The notes below the pieces were generated by a model. The model saw only the letters and a list, made by a program, of their open reading frames with translations, was not told the origin of the DNA and searched no databases. A stretch of 64,000 nt of DNA from Trichostrongylus colubriformis (Eukaryota; Nematoda; Chromadorea; Rhabditida; Trichostrongylidae): assembly GCA_963978905.1 (NCBI GenBank), contig OZ022260.1, forward strand, positions 41,414,259 through 41,478,258, read 5' to 3'. The translations under genes were made by a program, and so were the position numbers. Within the stretch, counting starts at the first letter, position 1; each line of letters opens with the position of its first letter. Positions 24,160-34,547 of this stretch are shown here, piece after piece.

Positions 24160-24165
24160 AATAAA
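24160..24165 (+). terminator. Candidate poly(A) signal of eaf-1
   Basis: AATAAA about 280 bases after the eaf-1 stop codon, in AT-rich DNA just before the repeat block at 24280. It is the best-looking signal I noticed downstream of the gene. Confidence 0.45.
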
Positions 24166-24279
24166 TTTTAAGCAAGCTCTGTTGATTGAATTGTTAGACA
24201 TGATGTTTGGTAATCCCTGCTATCGTGGTAAGACGTCAAGGAGCTTTCAGAAGGCAGTGTTGTCATAGGTCGTGCAGTG

Positions 24280-24830
24280 CTTATCCTACTATATATGATT
24301 CGCTAAGTATCTTGGCTTTGTGTGTGTCCGTCTGTTTATCACAACATTTATATCTCGCGTCGCGCAAAGATGGGACCCTGAATTTTACAAGTGATTTACG
24401 GGACGGTAAGGGGACCTCAGCGGTGGTGGACCAAAAGTGATTGCAGCTAATAAGGGCTAGGAGCTTAGAAAGGGAATGGCGCCAAATTCGTTTCGCTTCG
24501 CCTTTCTATAAGTCTAGAGCGGTGACACTCATAGTTGTTTAGAGGGGTGGGGGGGGGGGGGGGGGGTAATCTAAATTGATAACGGTTGATAAGGTCCGAA
24601 AGGGAGCGTCAAAGGGCAAATGTTGTCAATTGCGTTTCGCCTTTTGGGTTGATCCTAGAGTACCGACACTCATCGGTGTTTTGAGGGGGGAGTGACGGTA
24701 ACTAATGGTGGGTGATCCAATTGATAACGATTGATTAGGAGTAAAAAAAACAAGTGTCGCCAAGTCCGTTTCGCTTTCCCGACCCAGGTGAATGTCCCCA
24801 TTCACAGCTATGGTAGATACGTGGTCCATT
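24280..24830. repeat. Degenerate tandem minisatellite related to the duplication blocks
   Basis: Three diverged units share CGTTTCGC, a CTAGAG core with GACACTCAT, and a G-rich stretch. Related units occur at 1900-2070 and 6590-6790. A poly-G run (about 24546-24566) interrupts it. The leader 'ATATCTCGCGTCGCGCAAAG' belongs to the same dispersed family. Confidence 0.55.
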
Positions 24831-25062
24831 ACTGGTGACTTATCGAAACTAATAACAGCTACAGGAGTTGATAAGTGGATGGGATAAAATCTGGTACACT
24901 ACATGATCGACGACACTCAGTCTCGAAAAAGGGCCTTCTTAAGCGATGCGATATGCAGTAGAAAATAATTAGATTATCGACACCCAGTATACATTGTACT
25001 CCGATATCAGTCGCAACGGGATGTTTCGACTACTGAACTACGTAAATTCCAAATAGTGATAG

Positions 25063-25155
25063 GAGCAGTACATTTCGCAGCGCTTGATTGGACGTAGCCT
25101 GCGGACCTGGGTGAGTGGAGAGAGTGAGAGTGCGTGGCAAGAGTGAGTGTGGGCC
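25063..25155. mobile_element. Truncated family A MITE upstream of rpa-2
   Basis: One half of a family A element ('CATTTCGCAGCGCTTGATTG' and GTGAGTGGAGAGAGTGAGAG) is present with no matching second end. It stops about 60 bp before the rpa-2 start codon and so lies in the probable promoter region. Confidence 0.6.
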
Positions 25156-25215
25156 CACAATTTATATTGTGCAGTAACACAATGAACAAATGTTATTAAG
25201 CAAATCGTTTACAGA

Positions 25216-28200
25216 ATGGCTTCTCCTTCAGTGAAACCAGTTCCGATGGACCGGTTACCGGTTCCGGTCACGATCAATTTCATTCGTTCCAAGGTGTCAG
25301 AAGGAGAAAGTTTTCTGATCGGGAATAAGAAGTTCAGAAAGGCAAGTTTTGATTTGTGCTAGTGTCCGTGAGTTGCAAAGTGTTTCCGAGTCGCTGTTGC
25401 AAAGTGCTATGTATGTTAGCCAGCGGTATGGTAAGGCCGAGTTCATACTTTGCGCACCGGCGTCAATTCGACGCCGGCGGCGACGGCGTCAAACTCACGC
25501 AACCATTTTGCCGCAGCCGCCGACGGCGTCCATAGATAATGCGCAGCGTTTGCAAAATTTTTGACCCAATCACACTACAGTATGGTGATTGTGGCCGCTT
25601 CGTGTATTGGCATGGCGCCAAGATTCGAAGCGGACACAATCACCATACTGTAGTGTTATTGGGTCAAGAATTTCGCAAACGCTGCGCATAATCTATGGAC
25701 GCCGTCGCCGGCGGCGGGGAAATGGTTGCGTGAGTTTAACGCCGTCGCCGCCGATGCCGGCGTCAAGTTGACGCCGGTGTCGGCGTCAGTTGAACGCCGG
25801 CACCAGCGGCGACGGCGTCAGTGCGCAAAGTATGATCGCGGCCTAAAAAATCCTATCAAGGCGCAACATTGAGCTTCTCTGTGGGCAACTCTGAATGGGT
25901 TTGAGAAACCGAGGAGCTTCTCAGATTAACACTTTACCAACACCCTTTCATGGCTGTTACGACTTGGCAGGCAACTGTTCACGCTTGATTGGGTAGCGCC
26001 TGCGGGTTTCTTCCTCTATTATATGAATCACTAATTTTGTACGTCTGTTTGTCGGTTAGTTTGTCCGTAGGTTTGTCGGTGGGTTTATCGGTTTGTCTGT
26101 TCGTCAGCAGGCGAGTGGTTGTGATTAGGAAATGATAGAAAAAACAACTGCTCTTACAAGGGAAGGAACCGAGGTAGAAGTGGCCATTCGGAATGGGATA
26201 CATCAAGTCCGATGTATTTTCGAAGGCTGATCTCGAACCTGCTTTTCGAATTTGCAGAACGATCAAAACAGTGGTATTATATGGTAGGTTTGAAAGCCCA
26301 TAGCACGCGAGCCAGACGTTCGCAAAACCAGTGCGATTTTCGTGTTCAGGGGGCCGAAGTACCCAGTGGGACATGTTTTCAGCCAATTCAAGAATTTGAC
26401 TAAACTTTGGAGAAATACTTGGCCTACCGAAAATTTGACGAAATTTCGGAAAAATTCTTGGCTTACCCAGTGGGCTTCGAATTGACGTGCCCCAGAAATA
26501 GTTCGGTCGCCTGAACACGAAAACCGCACTGGTTTTGCGCGAAACCGTCTGGCACGCGTGCTACGGGCTCCCAAACCTACCATATGATAGCACTGTCTTT
26601 TTTTCAAAAAAAAAAACCTCCATAACTTCGCTCAGAGAATCGTTCTGCAAATTTGAAATGTAGGATGAAAACGATTACGATCTTCTTCACAAGTCAGGCC
26701 GACTCAGACGACTATCATAAGGTGCGAAGAGGGCCGGGAGCGGATGGTGGACGTTACCATCACAGAGCACACTTTCCGATGTGACTAATGCGTGGCATCA
26801 ACGGACGTGTAGATGGGTGTGGATTCCATAAAGTTGCCACTGCCATGTAAAGCGTGAGGTACATCGCGTAGCCAAAACTGTATAGAATATAGGACAGCCT
26901 AGGAACACTCAAATTTTTCCAAAATAGGCTCTATCTTTTTTTTTTGCGGGAGGTAGTTATGGGTTGTCGAGCCATGCAGTGAAATTGTTGCTGCTGGAAA
27001 GGTCTCATCAGAGGAATTTTGAAGGGATTCTTTTTGGAATCGTGAAGCTACCGACATACAGAATCGGCCAATATTGTGGTGGTGTCAAGCATGTTCTCGT
27101 ATTACCTTCCTTACCTCTTTACCTCCGACGGCCACATGGTCAGGGACGCAGTAAGCGGATGAATATTGGGGCGAAAATTTGAACTGCACTCCTTCCACCA
27201 ACAACTTCGGCGGGGATCCCAGCGAGCTGTTGTTTGCGTTTTTTCATTTTTGCATTGAAAAACGAAAATTTCTCGTTTTTTGGTGTTCTTTTCGCGTACT
27301 GTATCCAGTAGATTGATTTTGATAGGAATTAGGATCATGGAATTTCCGTGGACAAATCTTTAGGCAAGTGGACTCATCCATTGGTGCGACCCAATGCTCA
27401 TAGAATTTGAAGTTCAATTCTACTTCCTCATTGGCTTAGCCCATGCCCCGTTTCCTCCCTTTGCCCACGATATGATAATTGACTTGATTGGCTATGACTT
27501 GTTGGAAGCAATCGCATTCAATGACCTTCTTATCTCCTCGTATTTCTTCTGCGCTGACAAACTGCGATGTCAGCAGCTCGCAGAACGGCCGCGAGTGTAC
27601 TACGTGGGCTTTATCGGTAGGAGGTGCTGCCTTAAAGACAGCATTAGGGGTAATGTGGTAATGGAGAAATCCCTGCGAGAAGTCACTCACACGGTAGTTC
27701 TGGGCCTAAGAAGGCCACCTGTGGCGAAATCCCGGTGAAACAGCGCCCCTCCGAGCTGTAGAAACGCCGAAAAACGTCGCAACTGCTTATCTGTACCGCC
27801 TCTTGATATGTCGATCCCGCCTCCGGATGACGTAATTCCCGATTGACTGGGGTGGGTGCAGCCAAGGAGATGCGGCAGGGTCGAAGGTTTTGCGGCGCGC
27901 TTTTGCAGTTTTAGCTTGAAGCTCACTCCAAAAAATAGAAGCTGTCGTATTTCCAAACATTCCCTTGTGTTTACTTGGCAACATGCCAATGGAAAACTAG
28001 AGGCTACCCGCTTCTTGACAGGTTGTCCGCGTCGAGAATCAACAGTGGAAGGAGGATCCTATTTCTCGGGTTTTTGGTCATTTCCATCCGTTGTTCTTCA
28101 CTGTCCTGTTACTAGGCTTCTCGACTTTCACATTCACTACTTCTTTTACTTTTCGTCTTTTACTTTCCCCTAATGCTGCCTTTAATGATAAAAGGCCCTA

Positions 28201-30261
28201 GGTCCAACATCAATTAGTTTCCTCTGCATCAATTTTCTCTGCCATCCCACGATCATTTTGCGGACGGACAAGCATACAGAACCTAAGGCAGAGCGACAAA
28301 GCGACTGACGGGTGGATGTATAAAGAAGGTGGTCACATAGTAGAGAAGTTGATGCACTATTAAACACCTCCACATCAATATTTCACAGTTGTTCCACTAT
28401 TGGGTAAAATTACTATTACTGATGGTTTTATTAGGTTGATTCATAATAAATCGGACAAATGGTAGTGATGACTTCTAGAGATCATAACTCAGTAACGAAT
28501 TAACGAAAATGGACGCGCGAGGTACCGTTGGAATGAGTATGAAAAGCTCTTCAAAGTACCGCAAAATAGTCACTCCAAAGTAAATTCATTCCGCCACAAT
28601 GCCGCACGATTTCAAGCGGTCCAGAGACCACATCCGCAACGTCATACTATTTATATCGCTATCTGGCCAGGAACCCGCGGATATCGGCAGACGTCTGATA
28701 GAAGTTCACAAGGAGCATGCCCCCGGCAGAAGTACACTGTAGTTGTAGCATTCGAAGTTTGCGTCAGGCGACTATTCCATCGAAGACGAAAACCGCGGTT
28801 GGTGGAGCGTAAACGGCGTAGAGTACTGGGAGCTGCTCGATGAAGGTACCACAATATCCGCCGACGTCTACGTTCGTCAATTACGAGAATTGAAGGCCAA
28901 TGTCCAAAGTTCGCTACGGCGGCGGTCACATGTCTACTTCCAGCACGACAACGTATCTACTTCCACAGACCGCACTTCGCAAGATCGACCAAGGCCGAGC
29001 TGCTGTCGTACAGTTGGACCGTACATCTATACCCACCGTACTCCCCAGACCTGGCCCCTTCAGATTTCCACCTTTTCTCCCACAGCCAACGCCACCTGGA
29101 CGGCCAAGACTTCAAAACTCGCGACGAGGTCAAGGCGGCACTCGGCAACTTCTTCGAGCTCCAGCTTCCGGCCTTCTGGAGCAAGGGCATCCATGGTCTG
29201 CCTATACCGTGGCAGAAGGTCATCGATAAAGATGGAGTATATTTCAAGTGAATCCCTGTTGTCGTAAAAAAGTTGTACGACAATGATTAAAATTGGTCAA
29301 TTTGTCCGATTTATTATGAATCAACCTAATAATAAGAAACATTGTTGATCAAACATAGAAACGGAATTGTCGCCTATGTCAGGTTCTCTGTGCTGGTCGT
29401 GTAGAATCCTGTCGCTCTGTTCGAAGCATTGGCTCACTTGAGTATGTCATCAGCGATCCTGCAGAAGACGTGAATGGTTCCAACCAGATTTCCGTTCTGC
29501 ATGTTGACGAGGTGATTTTTGTCTTCTTTTTTTGGAGTGATTATCAATTTTCTACATTCAATTTTGCCTTGCAGTCCTATGACGTGTCAAGACCAATAGA
29601 AAAGTATCCGCGTGGAACACTTGTCCTCGTTCCTGGAAAACTTATACGTTTCAAAGGAAATGTGGCGATTCAAGCATATACCATAACAGAAGTTAGTGTA
29701 ATCGATTAAATCAGTCCTTTACTGTGTTCTCGTACCGCAGCTCTTAACCATTTGGGAAGGTGGGGAATTCATGACTAGAATGTTTCTACTTATTGATATT
29801 TTGCTTCAGATTAGTCAAGACGAGCAGGAATGCTTGCAAATGGAAGCGTTTCTCGCCTTGCAGTATCACACCAAAGTGAGTCAAATTTTCTCATAAATTT
29901 TCACAAGTTAGGAAGAACTGCTCTTCAGAATCCGTCCGGTCAAACGCCAGCGCGACGCCCTAGTTCTGGTGCTCGCCGATCTTTGCCGTCAGTCACGCCA
30001 TCGCCATCGGTTGCTGTAAGACGCGTAGCTTCTCCGGCTGTAGTCTCCACCTCTACCCCCAAAAGACCGATGACCTCTGTTAGATCGTCTTCTTCGAGCA
30101 ATCTTGATCTGTGTAAAAGTAGGGATGATACTTCGCAGAATGAAAGAACTGGTCTTGAAAGCGCTGCGTCGTTTGTTCCTGACAAAAACAGTCACGTGAA
30201 CGAGGCTGGGAGTCAGGATTCTTTTGAGGACAGTGTCTTCCTGAAAACTGGTTGCAATTGA
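25216..30261 (+). CDS. rpa-2: RPA32-like (replication protein A subunit 2) OB-fold protein
   Basis: Five exons join in phase: 25216-25341, 29383-29511, 29575-29691, 29810-29875 and 29908-30261, giving 263 residues. The N-terminus has VPVTINFIRSKV; the OB-fold core reads CAGRVESCRSVRSI, YVISDP, ISVLHVDE and GKLIRFKGNVAIQAYTITEI, in the order seen in RPA2; ECLQMEAFLALQYH suits the closing helix. Known role: RPA2 is part of the ssDNA-binding RPA trimer in replication and repair. After residue 146 the tail is Ser/Thr/Arg-rich with SQ and TSQ sites and no evident winged helix; this is unlike human RPA2, whose Ser-rich region is N-terminal. Intron 1 is 4041 bp with a GC donor (AAG|GCAAGT). TTTACAG one base before the ATG suits spliced-leader trans-splicing. 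Another OB-fold family is possible. Confidence 0.68.
25431..25846. mobile_element. Long palindromic MITE, family B copy 1
   Basis: The ends read GGCCGAGTTCATACTTTGCG and the inverse of CGCAAAGTATGATCGCGGCC, next to TA. The arms contain many GACGCCGGCG-type repeats and pair almost to the centre, where 'CACTACAGTATGGTGATTGT' meets its inverse. Nearly the whole 415 bp can fold. It lies in rpa-2 intron 1. Confidence 0.75.
26245..26665. repeat. Inverted repeat of about 420 bp in rpa-2 intron 1
   Basis: The arms share AATTTGCAGAACGAT, ATGGTAGGTTTG, AGCACGCG and AAAACCAGTGCG in opposite orientations. The centre has AT-rich sequence with AAATTTCGGAAAAATTC. Open frames on both strands here are mirror images of each other, a consequence of the palindrome. 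Confidence 0.7.
27632..28185. mobile_element. piggyBac-like MITE, family D copy 1
   Basis: TTAA at 27632-27635 and 28182-28185 flanks a 546-bp element with ends AGACAGCATTAGGGG and CCCCTAATGCTGCCT. TTAA duplication is the signature of piggyBac-type integration. No transposase frame is present. Related copies lie at 36756, 41142 and 41698. It is in rpa-2 intron 1. Confidence 0.75.
28431..29329 (+). mobile_element. Mariner transposon with decayed transposase
   Basis: Terminal inverted repeats of 30 bp beginning TTAGGTTGATTCATAATAAA are identical at both ends and flanked by TA (28429-28430 and 29330-29331). The element is 899 bp, against about 1.3 kb for full mariners. Transposase similarity on the plus strand changes frame: WWSVNGVEYWELLDEGTTI, then VYFQHDN, then YSPDLAPSDFHLF and LPAFWSKGI. 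The second catalytic Asp neighbourhood (HDN) and the SPDLAPSD block are both visible, but frameshifts and missing N-terminal parts make it non-autonomous. It ends 53 bp before exon 2 of rpa-2, in the same orientation. Confidence 0.9.
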
Positions 30262-30312
30262 GTAGAATCTACTTTTCACTTTCATTACAATTGTTCCGAG
30301 ATTGTGCATATA

Positions 30313-31051
30313 CTGGGGGTGCCAAAAAAGTAAATTTGTCACCTCCACTTGAACTCCACTTTAGCCAAACTTCAGCAAATTCTAACGAGGTATTTCCATC
30401 CTCAGATTCAAGAGCAGACTTCGCGCTATCACTATACTCCATGGGAGCCTTCTGCACGAGCAGGAACGGGAGCGAGGAAGAAGTGAACAAGTTGGGTCAC
30501 CTCAACTGGGCAAAACCCGAAGTTTCCTCGCCCTCGTTCACAACCTTGTTAGGGTCCGTTCACTCTGGGTACCTGAGGGGATTCATACTGGGTGGTGTTC
30601 TTAAACATTCCGTTTTTCCCGGATTCCCGGTGCCCCTTCGTTTTCAAGAACCAGTACGTGCCGTTACCACTGGAACCCCTCCGGAGGCAGGTTGAGGCAT
30701 GAAAAATAATATTTCGGATCATAGCAGCGCTGTCCAAGCAGCTAGGGCTCTGTGACTTCCATGAAGCGCAGGACCAATTCTTTGGAAGCTTCCCACAAAG
30801 ACCTACCACGGAACTCGCTCCACTGTTTTAAGCGGACCTCGATGCCGAAGGTGTTCTGAAGCGCGACTGCGCCGAATGAAGGCTCTGTATTTTGATGAAA
30901 GTGAAAGTGGTGAGTCTTAGGTTGCTTCCGGTTTTAGAGGACCATTTCGGGAATATTCTGCCCCAATACTTCCATCTCTTTCGTTTCCCTATGTTTTGTA
31001 TACTTGGCGGATGTGAGCTGTGAGCGAAATTACTTTTTTCGGCACCCCCTG
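30313..31051. mobile_element. Tc1/mariner-class element, 739 bp
   Basis: The ends CTGGGGGTGCCAAAAAAGTA and the inverse of TACTTTTTTCGGCACCCCCTG (one base different plus one gap) are flanked by TA at 30311-30312 and 31052-31053. I could not identify transposase in the open frames inside. It begins only 51 bp after the rpa-2 stop codon. Confidence 0.75.
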
Positions 31052-31053
31052 TA

Positions 31054-31846
31054 CATACGTGAATGTATCCATTTTGATCTCTGTAAAAGTTTCATATATC
31101 TGTTATGTTGATAAATTGTGTTACGTTGAATTTTGCTCTACCAAAACTTTCTTGTGGTTAGGCGATTGTAGTGGACCTGGTTTCCAATTCTGCTGGCAAA
31201 CTTCGTCGACGAAGCAGCTCCCGAATCCGGTAGCTGTCCATGGTGCTGGGTAATGGTGAGCAGTGAACACAAACGGCCACCACCATGAGCACACTTGTGC
31301 CGTGGAGTAGTCCAGACTATGAAAAGGGGATTGGAATGATGCCGGCGCACTGTGATACGCTCTCGCAAAGGAAAACCGAAGACATTAACATGCAGCATGC
31401 ATTATTCTGGCTAAAGATCTGATTGTTCGTGATCGTGGCATTCAAACGAGCGGTCAGATTTTCTTATCTCCTTCGACATTGAACTGGTTGGAAGTTTCGC
31501 CTAATGCCCTTGCTTTCGTGGTTCACTCGAACTGCCTTCACGCTACCTCGCAATCGCGCTCAGCTCATTTTTCCGTTCTCCTGTTTAGATCACTGAAAGC
31601 ACTGTAGGTGACAAGCGGTCGTTGCACGTTGCACGCTTACTCTTGAAGGAAATGGACAAGACGTATCTGTGCATGTGAGTTATCCGCAAATGAGCGTTCA
31701 ATTAGAAGAATAAATGTGACTATACAGCCAATACTCAAATAACTGCCATACCAAAACCTACGTGCTGGAGAGCTCTCTGAAACTTCTTGTTCCTGTTCCA
31801 TATAACGGATCCAGGCACCATTGAGGCTACCGTAGGCAGCGGCGGG
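31054..31846. other. Intergenic DNA, nothing recognised
   Basis: No repeat pair, RNA gene or protein similarity was seen. Short frames of 60-90 codons occur on both strands without supporting features. Confidence 0.4.
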
Positions 31847-32224
31847 GTTAGGTCGCGTTCATACTCTGCGCACCGACACCGACACCGGTGATGACTGCGC
31901 GAAGATCATGTGCCCCGTCGTCTATCACGGCGGCTCTCTGGTGACGAGCTCCCTTCATAAGTCGCTTCACCCAACCACACTCCAGTATGATGGTCGTGGC
32001 AAGGAACCAGGAATTCAAATTCCAATTTGGCATAGTATGGCACTATGCCATGATCCGAATTCGAGTTCGTGCGCTCTCGCCACGACCGTCATGCATAGTT
32101 TGGTACTATGCCAAACCTCAAATTCGTCATCAGAGTGGCGCCGCAGTCGGCGGCGGGCACATGTTTTTAAGGCCGTCGCTACCAGTACCGGCGTCGGTGC
32201 CCAGAGTACAAACGCGGTCTTACG
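31847..32224. mobile_element. Palindromic MITE, family B copy 2
   Basis: The ends TTAGGTCGCGTTCATACTCT and ...GTACAAACGCGGTCTTAC are inverted, with GCGCACCGACACCGACACCG against ACCGGCGTCGGTGC. The centre has further pairing (TTTGGCATAGTATGGCACTATGCC and relatives). Ends match the family B elements at 25431 and 32817. Confidence 0.6.
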
Positions 32225-33769
32225 GCTCACAACTGCAACGGTGCCATTGGCGCGCAGTCGCGAATGATCCTTCATGATTTGTATTCATCGATCGATATAT
32301 CGCTTTGATATGAAAATATTTTTTTGCTCGAGAGAGTCCATAACTTCCAAGGTTTCCAAGGTCTCTCTACTCTGCGGTGCCGAGGGCAGAGCGTGGCTGC
32401 ATCGTCTCTGCGTTTCTGTCCCTGCCACTCTGCCTTCCTGCCTGTGAACGCAGCCACCCTTTGTCGCCGTTATGCTTCGTAGTGTATGAAAGTAAACTAC
32501 GAAGACTTTGACCTTGCCGACGGAGTTTCGTCACGTAACTACTGAGATTTCACAGCAATTCAAGTGCCAACTCATCCATAGCCTTCCCTCTAGATGTACA
32601 AGAAGGACTGCGATGACGTTCAGGGTTAACATTGGATAAGGTGGTAATGAGAGGAGAGTCGTATTTCGGGTTGGAAAAGAGGGGAGGTGCTTTTCCTTCG
32701 AAGAATCCCTCGAGGAATTCACGACAACCACCTCTCCCACTGATTTTTGGACCGATAAGCTGATCCCTAAAAGAAACTCTTGTCGTTGCCAGTCGATAAT
32801 CACACTTTCTACTTGATAGGCCGCTTTCATACTTTGCGCACCGACGCCGTCGCCGCCGGTGACGGTGTCGGTCCGTAAAGTATGAAAGCGGCCATAGCAG
32901 CTTCACGATTAGCAATGACCTTTTTATTGGTGGAGTGCAAATGTTCCGACTGGTGAGGCCAGGTCAGGTTGCGCGGCGGACACGCCCATTCGCACGCGGC
33001 GGATTGCAATCAGGTAAAGACAGGTAAAAACACGCTGCCATAGCTCCTCTCCTAAAAAGGCTCAGGCAAATTTGGGAGAGCCCAGACGGTGAAGGACACG
33101 CCACCCTTCGGACAATTCGCGAAGCGTCGCCGCGCGCGGTGACCCGATTCAGTGCCGCCTCTAGAATTCGAAACACTTGCAACTCACCCCTTTTTTATTC
33201 CTATTCTTGTTCCTAGATATCGAAAAGAATTGTCTATCAGCCGTGTGTTCTCTGGATGGGAAGAGGGAGATATGCGGTGCTCCAAGGTTCTTTCAGTGCC
33301 GCAGCGCTTTGAGAGTACTACAGCATAAGCTCATTTCGCTCAGGACGCAATGGACTGGCACTGTAGGAGTCCTTTGAAAAATTACTGATCAAACACTATA
33401 AACAGGATAGAGATTTGTGCTGTCGCAATGAAGGGGCATCTTGTAAGATCTAGCAAGAAAGGATTCCCATGCACTACTTTTGATCTGATTCTTACCTTAA
33501 AATACTGTTCCTTCGCTCAACTTTGTCGTTCTAAAAAACGCTTATTTCCCGACCCCTCGGTTAGCGAGGAACCATTTGTTTTCGGATTAACCAATAGATC
33601 GTTTCGTGTTCTTATTCAGAGGTTCATAAGAAGGTCTAGAAGTGAAAAGGAAAGTGCTATAACTAGTACGACATGAGAAATGTGACTGTTTCGGCACCAC
33701 AAGCACAAGCTGTTCGACATCGATTCACGAAATAGCGTAGGGGAGCGATGGCTTTTGGGCCAATCGCAC
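32225..33769. other. Intergenic DNA between transposon copies
   Basis: No gene is recognised. 'CGCAATGAAGGGGCATCTT' (about 33426) matches sequence in the duplication copies near 3750 and 7633, so part is repeat-derived. A TTCGTAGT/ACTACGAA mini-hairpin lies at about 32476-32503. Confidence 0.4.
32817..32896. mobile_element. Minimal family B palindrome, about 79 bp
   Basis: TA-GGCCGCTTTCATACTTTGCG ... GTAAAGTATGAAAGCGGCC-TA: essentially only the two ends of family B joined back to back around GTCGCCGCCGGTGAC. It is the shortest copy of the family in the window. Confidence 0.75.
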
Positions 33770-33930
33770 ATACAGTCCAGTTCCCGACGCCTGGCAGGGC
33801 GTGGCCCTACGGACTTGGGTGAGAGAGTACGTGGCGATAGCGAGAGTGTGTGGCGGAGTGAGAGAGATCGATCCACGTTCATCCAAGTCGTAGGCTTCGC
33901 CCTGCCAGGCGCTGGGAAATGGACTGTAAT
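33770..33930. mobile_element. Inverted-repeat MITE, family A copy 4
   Basis: The ends TACAGTCCAGTTCCCGACGC and the inverse end GGGAAATGGACTGTA are adjacent to TA. CCTGGCAGGGCGTGGCC pairs with the inverse near 33905, around a GAGAGTGTGTGGCGG centre. Confidence 0.75.
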
Positions 33931-34547
33931 CCTATATATTGATCGTGTGATTACCATCCAGATACCCATTCTCTCCTATTTTATAATTGGCTTCTTCCGC
34001 CATTCCATTTCTTTGAAGCTAAATTTATGCAACTTATACTCCTGCTCTTGCTCTCCTGTGTTGCTTGAAAACACCAGATGAGTATGACCTTTTAAATGAA
34101 ATGTCAAATTCAAATTGATGATGTGCGGTAAAATGGCGTTGAGTAACGCCCTAAACTCTTTATGGCCGACGCACTCAAGTGCATTTCCGTGCCCGCACTG
34201 GGGCAACTGAAGGAATAGTAACGTTTCCAGTTGGCTGGGTTAGCTGTCCTCGCATCTGCATCAACCTCTCAGTGTCCTTGCTGGTGGGAGGGGGAGGGTT
34301 CTCCTGACTGTTTCACTCTATTCTTTTCTACTATTGACCCATTTAGAATCTCTTACTTTATTCTCAGCGATCAGTCGAATTACCCATGACGCCTTTATTA
34401 AGCTTTCGATGGCTGAACTAGAGGATTTTCGAAGATCAAAGAAAGGTTTTCGCTAGCTGCCGATATCGTGAGCTATAGGGCGTCTCTTCTCGACGTACTG
34501 GTGCCATTTGAAAATTTAGTAATGCAACTGAATTTGTGTCTTTATTA

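Noticed and set aside
28890..29283. Three frames of 108-125 codons on both strands
   Set aside because: They lie inside the mariner. Only fragments in changing frames match transposase, so they are remnants.
29908..30000. Alternative exon 5 start at 29912 for the RPA32-like gene
   Set aside because: The better-looking acceptor TTAG|GAAG gives a frame that meets a stop after about 35 codons, whereas CACAAG|TTA opens 117 codons of coherent sequence.
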